This document shows positions 26,927-34,569 of a stretch of DNA of 64,000 bases, piece after piece. This stretch comes from an uncultured Acetatifactor sp. GTDB taxonomy: Bacteria; Bacillota; Clostridia; Lachnospirales; Lachnospiraceae. Under the pieces are notes generated by a model, which saw nothing but the letters and a program-made list of their open reading frames with translations, did no database searches and had not been told where the DNA came from. The DNA lies in contig CAJTOJ010000022.1 in assembly GCA_910577665.1 (NCBI GenBank), forward strand, positions 1 to 64,000, in the 5' to 3' direction. The position numbers and the translations under genes are program-made. The stretch's first letter is position 1. Each line of letters begins with the position of its first letter.

Positions 26927-27790
26927 ATGGTATTGTTGCTGAATGAGAAATCCTTGGATGGACAATTTGCCGATATAGAAGCATTCTATGATACTTTACC
27001 AGTCATGAGCCGCAACTTGAGGATTCTGAAGAAAACAGGAGTATCCCTCTTAAAGCATAGTTCTCTATATGAAAGGCAGGTAACAAAAGACAAAACGCTG
27101 CTAGATATCAAAAATTGCCAGGAAAATGTAGCACCTAGATATAGGGATCAGTTGCGGCAATGGAAACGGGAACTGTCGCAGTTGATGCTGAATCCACCCT
27201 ATTGGGACCTGGATAAGACGACCTGTGTGGGGGAGCCGGAAGAGAAAGCGCATGATTCGCTGGTGGAAGCGGCCCTGCGGAGCACGGATGTGCTTTCCTT
27301 TGCACACGAAGCCTACAGGGACCGGATCTTGCAGGTCTGTTGTGAAGGACATGTGGTTTTGGTGGACTCCATAGTGTCTACAGAATACCTTCTGGATGTA
27401 TTGTTGCAGAAAGCAGGCCTGGACTTGTTGACATACATAAAGCGGCGTTTCAAAAATGGGAGGATCCGATTGGATCATCTGGATTCCAAGACAGATAGTA
27501 CAGGGAAGATGCAGAGGAGCGAATGGGAAGAAGCCATAGATGCCATGAAACGATTTGACAATGCCGGATCCTGGGAGGAAATCAAGCATGACCGTTTCTT
27601 TGATTATAAGAGTTACAAGCCAAAGTCCAGGCGGGAGGATTATTTTGCCAATACCGTTTTTGCAGGCAGACAGATCGACAAGTTCCGCTGTGGACAGCAT
27701 TCCCAGGTGAGATGTTTTGGGTACAGGGAACAGGATAAATTCTATGTATTGGCGATGGAGCGGGACCATAGTATCAGCAACACGGGATAA
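26927..27790 (+). CDS. Unknown protein, third gene of the ATPase operon
   Basis: A 287-residue protein that I do not recognise. It is soluble, with no signal peptide or membrane segment. The N-terminus 'LLLNEKSLDGQFADIEAFYD' looks conserved. A basic patch 'YIKRRFKNGRIRLDHLDS' lies near residue 170. The last 55 residues ('DKFRCGQHSQVRCFGYREQD', then 'ERDHSIS') are rich in Cys, His, Arg and Asp and could hold an active or metal site. It starts two bases after the ATPase stop and is surely co-expressed with it. By position it is the best candidate for effector of the putative defence module; this is inference. Confidence 0.7.
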   Translation: MVLLLNEKSLDGQFADIEAFYDTLPVMSRNLRILKKTGVSLLKHSSLYERQVTKDKTLLDIKNCQENVAPRYRDQLRQWKRELSQLMLNPPYWDLDKTTCVGEPEEKAHDSLVEAALRSTDVLSFAHEAYRDRILQVCCEGHVVLVDSIVSTEYLLDVLLQKAGLDLLTYIKRRFKNGRIRLDHLDSKTDSTGKMQRSEWEEAIDAMKRFDNAGSWEEIKHDRFFDYKSYKPKSRREDYFANTVFAGRQIDKFRCGQHSQVRCFGYREQDKFYVLAMERDHSISNTG

Positions 27791-27904
27791 ACCTGCCTAT
27801 ATGTGGAAAGGGACAGGCCCTGGAATGTGTTGACAGGATGCCAATGGCAGTGGCCAGAAGTCTGTGAGGAGAGATATGGCCATATGTGTTGGGGGGAAGT
27901 AAGA

Positions 27905-29014
27905 ATGACGAAGATGCAAAAGATACTGGTCGTGGATGATGCACAACTGAACCGGGAATTGTTATGCCAGATGCTGGAAGGGGACTATGTGATAGACATG
28001 GCAGAGGACGGAGCGGTGGCCTTGGGGAAGCTGTGGGAAGACAGTAATGTGGCAGCGCTGCTTCTGGATCTGCAGATGCCCAATGCAGACGGCTTTGCTG
28101 TCATTGAACAGATGAAGAAGAACGGCTGGCTGAACAGGATTCCGGTGCTGATCATCAGCAGTGAGCATTCGGTAGAGGTGGAAAACCGCTGTCTGGCCAT
28201 GGGAGCCGTGGACTTTATCCACAAACCTTTCGAGGGGTCCATCGTAAGGAACCGGGTAAGGAATGCCATCGCGTTGTTTGCCGGCAGGAACAGCCTGGAG
28301 CAGAAGGTAGAGGAGCAGGCCCAGGTGCTGAAGTACCAGTCCCGGATCATCCAGATGCAGGCACAGAAGCTCAGCAGGGCCAAGCCCTTCAATGAACTGA
28401 TGCTGGAATACCGCTCTGTGATCATGGAAGTGGAGACCAGGCTTAAGGTGCTGAATGCCGTGTTCTCCGAAGAGTACAAGCGGAACCCTTTTGAGTCTAT
28501 CAAGAGCCGTCTGAAGACCCCGGAAAGCATCTACCAGAAGCTGGAGCGCAAGGGTCATGCTGCCACGGTGGAAAATATCAGGGAATACATCTCGGATGTG
28601 GCAGGATTGCGCGTGATCTGCTCCTTTCCAGACGACATTTACCGTCTGGCGGAGCTTCTGATCAAACAGGATGATATCATAGTGTTGAGGAAAAAGGATT
28701 ATATCCAGTCGCCCAAGCCAAACGGCTATAGGAGCCTGCACTTTATCTTAAACGTGCCCATCTTCCTGCCGGATGAGAAGAAATATGTGAAGGCGGAGGT
28801 GCAGTTCCGGACCATTGCCATGGATTTCTGGGCCAGTCTGGAGCATAAGCTCAAATACAAGAAGGATGTGGACAGCACGGACGAGATTGAACAGCAGCTC
28901 AAGGCCTGCGCAGACTCCATTGAAGCCCTGGACTATCAGATGCAGGAGATCCGGAACCGGATCTACAGTACGGGGCCTGTGGAGGAAGAGATGGAGAGCG
29001 GAGATGCTATTTGA
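27905..29014 (+). CDS. Receiver domain fused to RelA/SpoT-type synthetase
   Basis: A 369-residue fusion. Residues 4-120 are a CheY-like receiver with the acid pair Asp11-Asp12, phospho-acceptor Asp55 in 'LLDLQMPNADG', Ser85 and Lys107 in 'HKPF'. A coiled-coil-like linker ('LEQKVEEQAQVLKYQSRIIQ') leads to a RelA/SpoT nucleotidyltransferase (about 175-350): 'RLKTPESIYQKLERKG', 'DVAGLRVICSF', 'PKPNGYRSLHF' and 'VQFRTIAMDFWASLEHKLKY'. There is no HD hydrolase, TGS or ACT domain, so this is a small alarmone synthetase placed under phosphorylation control. It would make (p)ppGpp or a related pyrophosphorylated product. Start ATG 27905 follows GGGGGAAG. No histidine kinase gene adjoins it. Confidence 0.85.
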   Translation: MTKMQKILVVDDAQLNRELLCQMLEGDYVIDMAEDGAVALGKLWEDSNVAALLLDLQMPNADGFAVIEQMKKNGWLNRIPVLIISSEHSVEVENRCLAMGAVDFIHKPFEGSIVRNRVRNAIALFAGRNSLEQKVEEQAQVLKYQSRIIQMQAQKLSRAKPFNELMLEYRSVIMEVETRLKVLNAVFSEEYKRNPFESIKSRLKTPESIYQKLERKGHAATVENIREYISDVAGLRVICSFPDDIYRLAELLIKQDDIIVLRKKDYIQSPKPNGYRSLHFILNVPIFLPDEKKYVKAEVQFRTIAMDFWASLEHKLKYKKDVDSTDEIEQQLKACADSIEALDYQMQEIRNRIYSTGPVEEEMESGDAI

Positions 29015-30329
29015 CAAAAAAAGCCTGAGTAGATTAATCATCCCTCTGGTCCTGGAACAGACCCTGGCCATTACAGTGGGCATGGCGGACACCATGATGA
29101 TCTCCTCTGTGGGGGAAGCGGCTGTCTCCGGGGTGTCCCTGGTGGATATGTTCAACAACCTGATCATCAGTGTGCTGGCAGCCCTGGCCACAGGAGGTGC
29201 AGTGGTTACATCCCAGTTCATTGGTGCCGGGAAAAAGGAGGAGGCCTGCCGTTCGGCCAGACAGCTCCTCTGTACGGCAGGGGGAATTACCCTTCTGGTC
29301 TCAGCTTTGGTGATATTGGCCCGGGAACCTATTCTGCATTTGTTTTTTGGCAGGATAGAGACGGATGTGATGGGCAATGCGGTGATCTATCTGGTAATTA
29401 CAGCGCTGTCTTTTCCCTTTCTGGCCATCTACAATGCCTGCGCGGCCCTATACCGTTCCATGGGGAATTCCCAGATCACGCTGAAAGTGTCCCTGCTCAT
29501 GAATGGGATCAATGTGGCAGGCAATGCCATCTGTGTCTTCGGGCTGCATATGGGAGTGGCCGGGGTGGCTGTTCCCTCCCTGGTGTCCCGGGCGGTGGCC
29601 GGGATTGTGCTCTATGGACTGCTTAAGCGGCCAGGGGATCTGATCTATATTGAGAGAGGGCCTTTCCGGCTGGAGTGGGATATTGTGAAGAAGGTCCTGT
29701 TCATCGGCATTCCCAGCGGTATAGAGAACGGGATTTTCCAGCTGGGGCGTGTGCTGGTGGTGAGCATTATCGCTGGTTTCGGCACAGTGCAGATTGCTGC
29801 CAACGGGGTGGCCAACAGTTTAGACAGCATGGGCTGTATTGTGGGGCAGGCCATGAGCCTGGCCATGATCAGTGTGGTGGGCCGCTGTGTGGGGGCAGGG
29901 GATCTGAACCAGGTGAAGTATTATACGAGGAAGCTTCTGGGCATCACCTACCTGTGGACAGCCCTGGTGAACAGTCTGATACTGTTGTCCTTGTCCTGGA
30001 TACTCTCCCTTTACGGGCTGGAGCAGGAGACCACGGACCTGGCGTACATCCTGGTCATGATTCATAATGGGATGGCTATCTTCCTGTGGCCGGCTTCTTT
30101 TGTGTTACCCAATATGCTCAGGGCCTGCAATGATGTGCGGTTCACCATGGTGGTCGCCATTTTCTCTATGTGTGCCTTCCGGGTCGGCTTCAGCTATGTC
30201 TTTGGGGTACACATGGGAATGGGTGCCATAGGGGTGTGGATCGCCATGCTGATGGACTGGACCTTCCGGGTAATGTGCTTTGTGGGAAGGTACTGCGTGG
30301 GCGCCTGGAAAAGACATTGTGCACTTTAG
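29004..30329 (+). CDS. MATE-family multidrug/metabolite exporter
   Basis: The 441-residue membrane protein has the MATE fold with about twelve hydrophobic segments: N-terminal 'LIIPLVLEQTLAITVGMADT', the repeat-linked 'GSGKKEEACRSAR'-like loop, and second-half 'GIPSGIENGIFQLG'. These export cations or drugs using Na+ or H+ gradients. Start ATG 29004 overlaps the alarmone-synthetase gene by 11 bases, so the two are translationally coupled. That pairing is unusual, and the substrate is unknown. Confidence 0.88.
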   Translation: MLFDKKSLSRLIIPLVLEQTLAITVGMADTMMISSVGEAAVSGVSLVDMFNNLIISVLAALATGGAVVTSQFIGAGKKEEACRSARQLLCTAGGITLLVSALVILAREPILHLFFGRIETDVMGNAVIYLVITALSFPFLAIYNACAALYRSMGNSQITLKVSLLMNGINVAGNAICVFGLHMGVAGVAVPSLVSRAVAGIVLYGLLKRPGDLIYIERGPFRLEWDIVKKVLFIGIPSGIENGIFQLGRVLVVSIIAGFGTVQIAANGVANSLDSMGCIVGQAMSLAMISVVGRCVGAGDLNQVKYYTRKLLGITYLWTALVNSLILLSLSWILSLYGLEQETTDLAYILVMIHNGMAIFLWPASFVLPNMLRACNDVRFTMVVAIFSMCAFRVGFSYVFGVHMGMGAIGVWIAMLMDWTFRVMCFVGRYCVGAWKRHCAL

Positions 30330-30540
30330 CCTGTGAAAACAGTTGTACACATAAAAAGGTACAGACATCAAAATGCAGACATACAAAAGATGCGGGACGA
30401 TGCCGGGAATAGTGAAAAGGCACCAAAATGTGGAACTTCCAATATAATATCCTAAAAATGAAAAATATGGTAATGGTCCAGCTGTTTTCATACAAAGTCT
30501 GTTTCCTGGAACTGGGCCACTGCCAAATAGGAGAGTATAT

Positions 30541-31086
30541 ATGGAAGGCAAATTGACGAATTCCTGTAATTTTAGCGGTGTAAAGCCAATTATGGCGGAT
30601 CTGCCCTACCCCCCTGTCCAGGTCCAGGACCGGAATCCGGCCTATGCCAATCTGTTGCAGGAGGATTACTGCGGGGCGGTGTCGGAACTGTCTGCAGTGG
30701 CCCAGTATATCAACAATGAGAACAGGATCAGCCAGGAGGACTGTTCCCTGGCCCGGACCCTGCTTGGCATAGCCATGGCGGAGATGATGCACTTGCAGAA
30801 GCTGGGAGAACTGATCTGTCTGCTGGGCGGGAAGGTGTGCTATGAGTCTGTGGACTACAGGGGCTGTAGAAAGCTGTGGACGCCGGGATACCTGGATATT
30901 CCCGAATGGAAAGAACAGATGATACTGGCAGATATCCAGGCAGAACAGGATGCCATCCGGCAGTACAAAGGACATATACGGGTAATACGGGATAGGTGTG
31001 TGAACGCAGTGCTGGAGCGGATTGTACAGGATGAAGAGTACCATATCATGTTGCTGGAAAACCTGCTTGACCAGTGCAGGAAGTGA
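30541..31086 (+). CDS. Ferritin-like/manganese-catalase-like protein
   Basis: The 181-residue protein is a four-helix bundle with two carboxylate-His motifs: 'SELSAVAQYINNE' (Glu about 43), 'IAMAEMMHLQKLGE' (ExxH about 81-84), 'ADIQAEQDAIRQYKGH' (about 124) and 'VQDEEYHIMLLENLL' (ExxH about 163-166). This matches di-iron or di-manganese ferritin-like proteins such as the rubrerythrin/CotJC group, which are often spore- or oxidant-related in Clostridia. AGGAGAG precedes ATG 30541. It is monocistronic, with a terminator at 31148. The 30330-30540 spacer holds no clear promoter. Confidence 0.72.
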   Translation: MEGKLTNSCNFSGVKPIMADLPYPPVQVQDRNPAYANLLQEDYCGAVSELSAVAQYINNENRISQEDCSLARTLLGIAMAEMMHLQKLGELICLLGGKVCYESVDYRGCRKLWTPGYLDIPEWKEQMILADIQAEQDAIRQYKGHIRVIRDRCVNAVLERIVQDEEYHIMLLENLLDQCRK

Positions 31087-31147
31087 GACAGTCTTTATGA
31101 CAGAACCAGTCGGCAGACCTGGAATACGAAAATGTGCAGGTCAAAAG

Positions 31148-31184
31148 ATGGCGGGCATCTTCCGGAGGAGGCCCGCCATTTTCG
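31148..31184 (+). terminator. Intrinsic terminator
   Basis: A 9-bp GC-rich stem (31148-31156 with 31171-31179) followed by TTTTC ends the ferritin-like gene transcript. Confidence 0.7.
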
Positions 31185-31200
31185 CCTTCAGAGTGGTCAT

Positions 31201-31227
31201 GTTGCTGTGAGCGCCATAAACAGTAAC
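31201..31227. repeat. 27-bp intergenic hairpin element, copy 1
   Basis: Arms GTTGCTGT (31201-31208) and ACAGTAAC (31220-31227) enclose 11 bases. The same arms with the same 27-base span recur at 40367-40393. It lies in the 31087-31471 spacer, which otherwise holds the terminator and a decayed duplication but no gene. Confidence 0.5.
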
Positions 31228-31273
31228 AGACAGGCTCCTGTTCATTCGGTAGTGCCGGGAGAACAGGACTGCG

Positions 31274-31320
31274 GGTCAGACAGGAAGATCCGGCCAGGGA
31301 ATCCTTTCGGTAACCAAGGA
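31274..31320 (+). repeat. Decayed duplicate of an internal gene segment
   Basis: Bases 31274-31320 closely match 31952-32000 inside the downstream membrane-protein gene; both begin GGTCAGACAGGAAGATCCGG. A one-base difference shifts the frame, so the upstream copy no longer encodes the same residues. It suggests that a second copy of the gene, or its linker, once lay here. Confidence 0.6.
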
Positions 31321-31471
31321 AGTTTTCACGCGTTTTTGTATGATAAGCCCGCCGCAGATGTCTTTTGGGATCCCCATAAAGAAAAAGAGTTGAAGAAAAG
31401 ACATAGTTTGGTATAATGAAGAAGCAGGCCGCGGCAGGAGAGGAAGCAGGTATGTTTCCAGGGGAGGCAGA

Positions 31472-32191
31472 ATGGGAAGATACATAAAAGACATAGAACT
31501 GAACCAGCCTTTGGATGTGGTGAGCCTGGTGATGGAGGATTATATTTACCATAACCGTTTCCAACGTACAGACTGGAATGGAGAGATGGTATTCTGCCTG
31601 CAGGACGGACATGGCAGGGAGCGTTATCTGAAGTGGTCCTACGCAGGGGGAGTCTATCATGTGGAGGCCTGGCTGAAAGGGGCTTTTGGGAAGGAGAGGG
31701 ATCTGGACGGTATAGGCAAAGGAGCCAGCAGAAGGGAATTCCGGGAGAGCATAGACCGTCTGGAAGCACAGTTGAAGCACCGGCAGACGGCTGGGATGGC
31801 CAGCGGACATGTGGGAGCAGATCCCCTGCATCACAGCACAGACTACCAGGCAGAGCATCAGAAATGGAAGGAAGCAGAGGCAACCCCTTGCCAGGGAATG
31901 CCATCCTGGCAGAGAGAGCAAAATGGACAAACAGCAGGGAACATGCCTGCAGGTCAGACAGGAAGATCCGGTCAGGGGAATCTATTCGGCAATCAGGGAA
32001 TCGGCTATGGTATTCTGGGGATCCTTTTTGGAATCTGGATTCCTGTTGTAGGCATTTTGTGTGGTGTGATGGGTGTGAAGAGAAGCCAGGGTGTAGGGAA
32101 GGTGCTGTGTATGGTGGCCTTTGCCATATCCGTGTTGGAAATTGCGGCTTATGTACTGTTCTTTATAGTGTATGGTGCTACATTGCTGTAG
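31472..32191 (+). CDS. Membrane protein of unknown function (DUF4190-like tail)
   Basis: The 239-residue protein has a soluble N-terminal part of about 90 residues ('YIKDIELNQPLDVVSLVMED', 'YLKWSYAGGVYHVEAWLKG'). A Gln/Gly-rich linker follows, then two C-terminal membrane segments (about 176-198 and 206-232), the first containing 'GILFGIWIPVVGILCG'. The paired-helix tail resembles DUF4190-type membrane hairpins. The N-terminal part is unknown to me. Ribosome site GGGGAGG precedes ATG 31472. The linker sequence is partly duplicated upstream at 31274. Confidence 0.6.
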   Translation: MGRYIKDIELNQPLDVVSLVMEDYIYHNRFQRTDWNGEMVFCLQDGHGRERYLKWSYAGGVYHVEAWLKGAFGKERDLDGIGKGASRREFRESIDRLEAQLKHRQTAGMASGHVGADPLHHSTDYQAEHQKWKEAEATPCQGMPSWQREQNGQTAGNMPAGQTGRSGQGNLFGNQGIGYGILGILFGIWIPVVGILCGVMGVKRSQGVGKVLCMVAFAISVLEIAAYVLFFIVYGATLL

Positions 32192-32248
32192 GGTTGTATT
32201 GCAGGGCAGTGAAGGAACAGGGTGAAATATAGGGTAGGGGGTATCAAG

Positions 32249-33838
32249 ATGAAAATCCTTAAAGCAGTTGTTTTTTCTATAGCGGGCCTGCTGATGGCAG
32301 CCTGTCTGGGTATACTGGTGTGTGCACTGAATCCTTCCTTGACGGCTATGCTTGCGGAACAGGTAGAACATATGGCAGAAAACAATGGCCAGGAGGATGG
32401 CGGCACAGGGACAGATGGATCCCTGGACAATGTCCGTTTACCCGGTATGCCAGGTCTTGTGGAATTGCCGGGGGACAAGGACATATACCAGGTGCCGGAG
32501 AATATGCCAGATGCCCCGTCCGGGGAACTGGGAAGCCTGTCCGGATACCAGCCAGTGCAGCAGGAGAACCAGCAGATTGCCCAGGAGGAGGCGGACAGCT
32601 TGAGTGACATCCTGGCCACTGGCCAGTCTGGTGAAGGGCTGGCCTTTGACAGGGAGATGTACCCTTATTATGCCATGCTGGAACAGGACATGCAGCAGAT
32701 ATACAGTCAGATCTATGCCAATGCCGTAGAGAAAATTCCTTCATTTACCCCGGTTACCATAGTGGATGTGGAACAGCTGAAGACAGCGTTTGAGGCTGTC
32801 TGCAATGACCATCCGGAACTGTTCTGGCTGGAGACAGGATATTCCTGTAAATATCTCAAAGACGGTACCTGTGTGGAGATCACTTTGAAATTCAGTGACC
32901 TTGCAGATGACCTAGAGGCTGCCCGGGCAGAATTCAATGCCCAGGTAGAGCGGATCCAGACCGGTGTACAGGCACAGGGCAGTGATCTGGAGAAGGAGCG
33001 CTATATCCATGACCTGCTTTTGTCCTATGTGGAATATGATATGACGGCAGAGCAGAACCAGAGTGCCTACAGTGCGCTGGTGGAAGGCAGGTCTGTATGT
33101 GCGGGATATGCCAGGGCATTCCAGTATCTGATGCAGCAGGCAGGGATTCCCTGCTACTACTGCACAGGATTTGCCGGACAGGACCATGCCTGGAATATTG
33201 TGAAGCTGGACGGTGCCTATTACAATGTGGATGTAACCTGGGATGACACCAGGAATCCTACATATGATTTTTTCAACAAGACAGATGGGGAGCTTGTTTC
33301 AACCCATATACGGACAGGGCTTTCTGTATATCTTCCTGCTTGCCAGGGAGGCGGTCTGGATAATGGGATGGGGAGCGGGGGACAAGACAGCGAAAGCCAG
33401 CCTGGCAGTGAGGGATCCGGGGATGGCAGCCAGGTTATGCCGTCCAACCCGGATTTAAAGCCCCTGGAATGGATCAGCAAGAATAAGATAGACCAGGAGG
33501 AGAGTACGCCAAAAGAAGAACAACCGGATACATCCCAGGATGACCTGGAGAAAGCAGGAATCACTCAAGAGGAGGTCATGGACACCCTGGACAAATATTA
33601 TGGGGACTGTCTGGCCAAACTAAAGGCGGCTGGAAGTGGACAGCAGCAGTTTAGCTGTGTGATCCCGCAGTCCCTCTGGGACTCTGTGGAGCAGGCTTAC
33701 AGCAGCGGCGACTACTGGAAGGGATATGTGGAGAGCGCCTTGCAGGAACTGAAGATGAATGATTTCGCTATTCAGCTGCAGGTACAACGCCTGGGCGGCG
33801 GGTATCTCAAGATTTATCACGGTGTGGTTACATACTGA
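32249..33838 (+). CDS. Transglutaminase-like extracytoplasmic protein
   Basis: The 529-residue product has an N-terminal membrane anchor or signal segment ('AVVFSIAGLLMAACLGILVC', about 5-24) and an extracytoplasmic region. The transglutaminase-like core shows Cys in 'GRSVCAGYARAFQYLM' (about 289), His in 'GQDHAWNIV' (about 316) and Asp in 'YYNVDVTWDD' (about 328), the papain-like triad. Asn/Gly/Ser/Gln-rich spacers flank the core. Family members act as cell-wall peptidases or cross-linkers. A shorter paralogue lies at 43496. The start is ATG 32249 after GGGGGT; the upstream ATG 32222 is less likely. Confidence 0.78.
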   Translation: MKILKAVVFSIAGLLMAACLGILVCALNPSLTAMLAEQVEHMAENNGQEDGGTGTDGSLDNVRLPGMPGLVELPGDKDIYQVPENMPDAPSGELGSLSGYQPVQQENQQIAQEEADSLSDILATGQSGEGLAFDREMYPYYAMLEQDMQQIYSQIYANAVEKIPSFTPVTIVDVEQLKTAFEAVCNDHPELFWLETGYSCKYLKDGTCVEITLKFSDLADDLEAARAEFNAQVERIQTGVQAQGSDLEKERYIHDLLLSYVEYDMTAEQNQSAYSALVEGRSVCAGYARAFQYLMQQAGIPCYYCTGFAGQDHAWNIVKLDGAYYNVDVTWDDTRNPTYDFFNKTDGELVSTHIRTGLSVYLPACQGGGLDNGMGSGGQDSESQPGSEGSGDGSQVMPSNPDLKPLEWISKNKIDQEESTPKEEQPDTSQDDLEKAGITQEEVMDTLDKYYGDCLAKLKAAGSGQQQFSCVIPQSLWDSVEQAYSSGDYWKGYVESALQELKMNDFAIQLQVQRLGGGYLKIYHGVVTY

Positions 33839-33913
33839 GGGGAAGTTTGTGCCGCTGAGGGCGGCATAATGGGAAGCGCGAAAGGGAAAACAGAGCCAAA
33901 GGGAAGTCAGAAC

Positions 33914-33950
33914 AAAAAGGAGCGGAATGCATGTCATTCTGCTCCTTTTT
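33914..33950. terminator. Bidirectional intrinsic terminator
   Basis: Arms 33914-33929 and 33935-33950 pair over 16 positions with one mismatch and begin and end in A5/T5 runs. This serves both the transglutaminase-like gene and the convergent grcA gene. Confidence 0.85.
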
Positions 33951-33965
33951 CCATATCATTCTGTC

Positions 33966-34211
33966 TTACATCCCTTCATGGAATGTACGGTTGATCACGT
34001 CAGACTGCTGTTCCGGGGTGAGTTTGATGAAATTTACGGCATAACCGCTGACACGGATGGTGAGCTGGGGATAGTTCTCGGGATGTTTCTGGGCATCTAA
34101 GAGGGTATCCCTGTTTAAGACATTTACATTCAGGTGGTGTCCGCCCTTAGTGGCATATCCGTCCAGGAGATTTACCAGGTTGTCTACTTGTGCTGTGTTT
34201 GTTGCGCTCAT
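33966..34211 (-). CDS. grcA: Stand-alone glycyl-radical cofactor protein (GrcA type)
   Basis: The 81-residue protein is almost only the C-terminal glycyl-radical domain of pyruvate formate-lyase. The radical Gly lies in 'IRVSGYAVNF' (about residues 52-61), and the chain ends 'QQSDVINRTFHEGM' as PFL does. E. coli GrcA/YfiD (127 residues) replaces the damaged radical domain of PFL after oxygen exposure; this version lacks its N-terminal extension. AGGAGG lies upstream of ATG 34211. No pfl gene adjoins it, so it is not simply a gene tail. Expected role: repair of oxygen-cleaved PFL in an anaerobe. Confidence 0.82.
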   Translation of the reverse strand: MSATNTAQVDNLVNLLDGYATKGGHHLNVNVLNRDTLLDAQKHPENYPQLTIRVSGYAVNFIKLTPEQQSDVINRTFHEGM

Positions 34212-34230
34212 AGGATGTTCCTCCTCTATT

Positions 34231-34291
34231 CATAATAATAGGAATCATTATTGTTTATAGAAAGTATAGCATACAGGGAATGATTTGTCTA
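34231..34291 (-). promoter_or_regulatory. grcA promoter with possible metal/redox operator
   Basis: On the minus strand TAGACA (34291-34286), a 17-base spacer and TATACT (34268-34263) form a good promoter. Just downstream, at about 34231-34252, is an AT-rich inverted repeat (ATAATGATTCCTATTAT on the minus strand) of Fur/PerR-box style. Repressor identity is inferred from composition only. Confidence 0.45.
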
Positions 34292-34369
34292 TCCCTTTTT
34301 TGACATTTCAAAAATTGGAATATCCCACAGGATCTTTCATATATTGGAGAAAGAGGACAGGTTCCTGGA

Positions 34370-34394
34370 CTCTCATGCATCCCCATGCGTCACC
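34370..34394 (+). repeat. Dispersed 25-bp intergenic repeat, copy 1
   Basis: This 25-base block matches 40136-40160 except at about four positions; the shared core is CATGCATCCCCATGC. At 34470-34480 the reverse complement of GACTGTCGTG, also present at 40320-40329, occurs. The 34212-34569 spacer therefore holds the grcA promoter and repeat sequence, and I see no gene or convincing sigma-E promoter in it. Confidence 0.5.
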
Positions 34395-34569
34395 ATAAAC
34401 GAAAGCCGGGAGTATTGAAGACGCACACAACCTGCCAGGGCAGCGTGCCGCCTTTGACATACAGGCTGGCACACGACAGTCCCGCAAAACCGCAGGGTAA
34501 TGTGTTTCTGGCGATGGCGCTGGAATCACACGGGGACTCTAAAAATCTGGAAAAGGAGAGTGGATCCAT

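Noticed and set aside
34450..34480. Sigma-E promoter for spoIIIAA (CATACAGG at 34458)
   Set aside because: No acceptable -35 box lies 13-15 bases upstream, and the site falls in repeat DNA.
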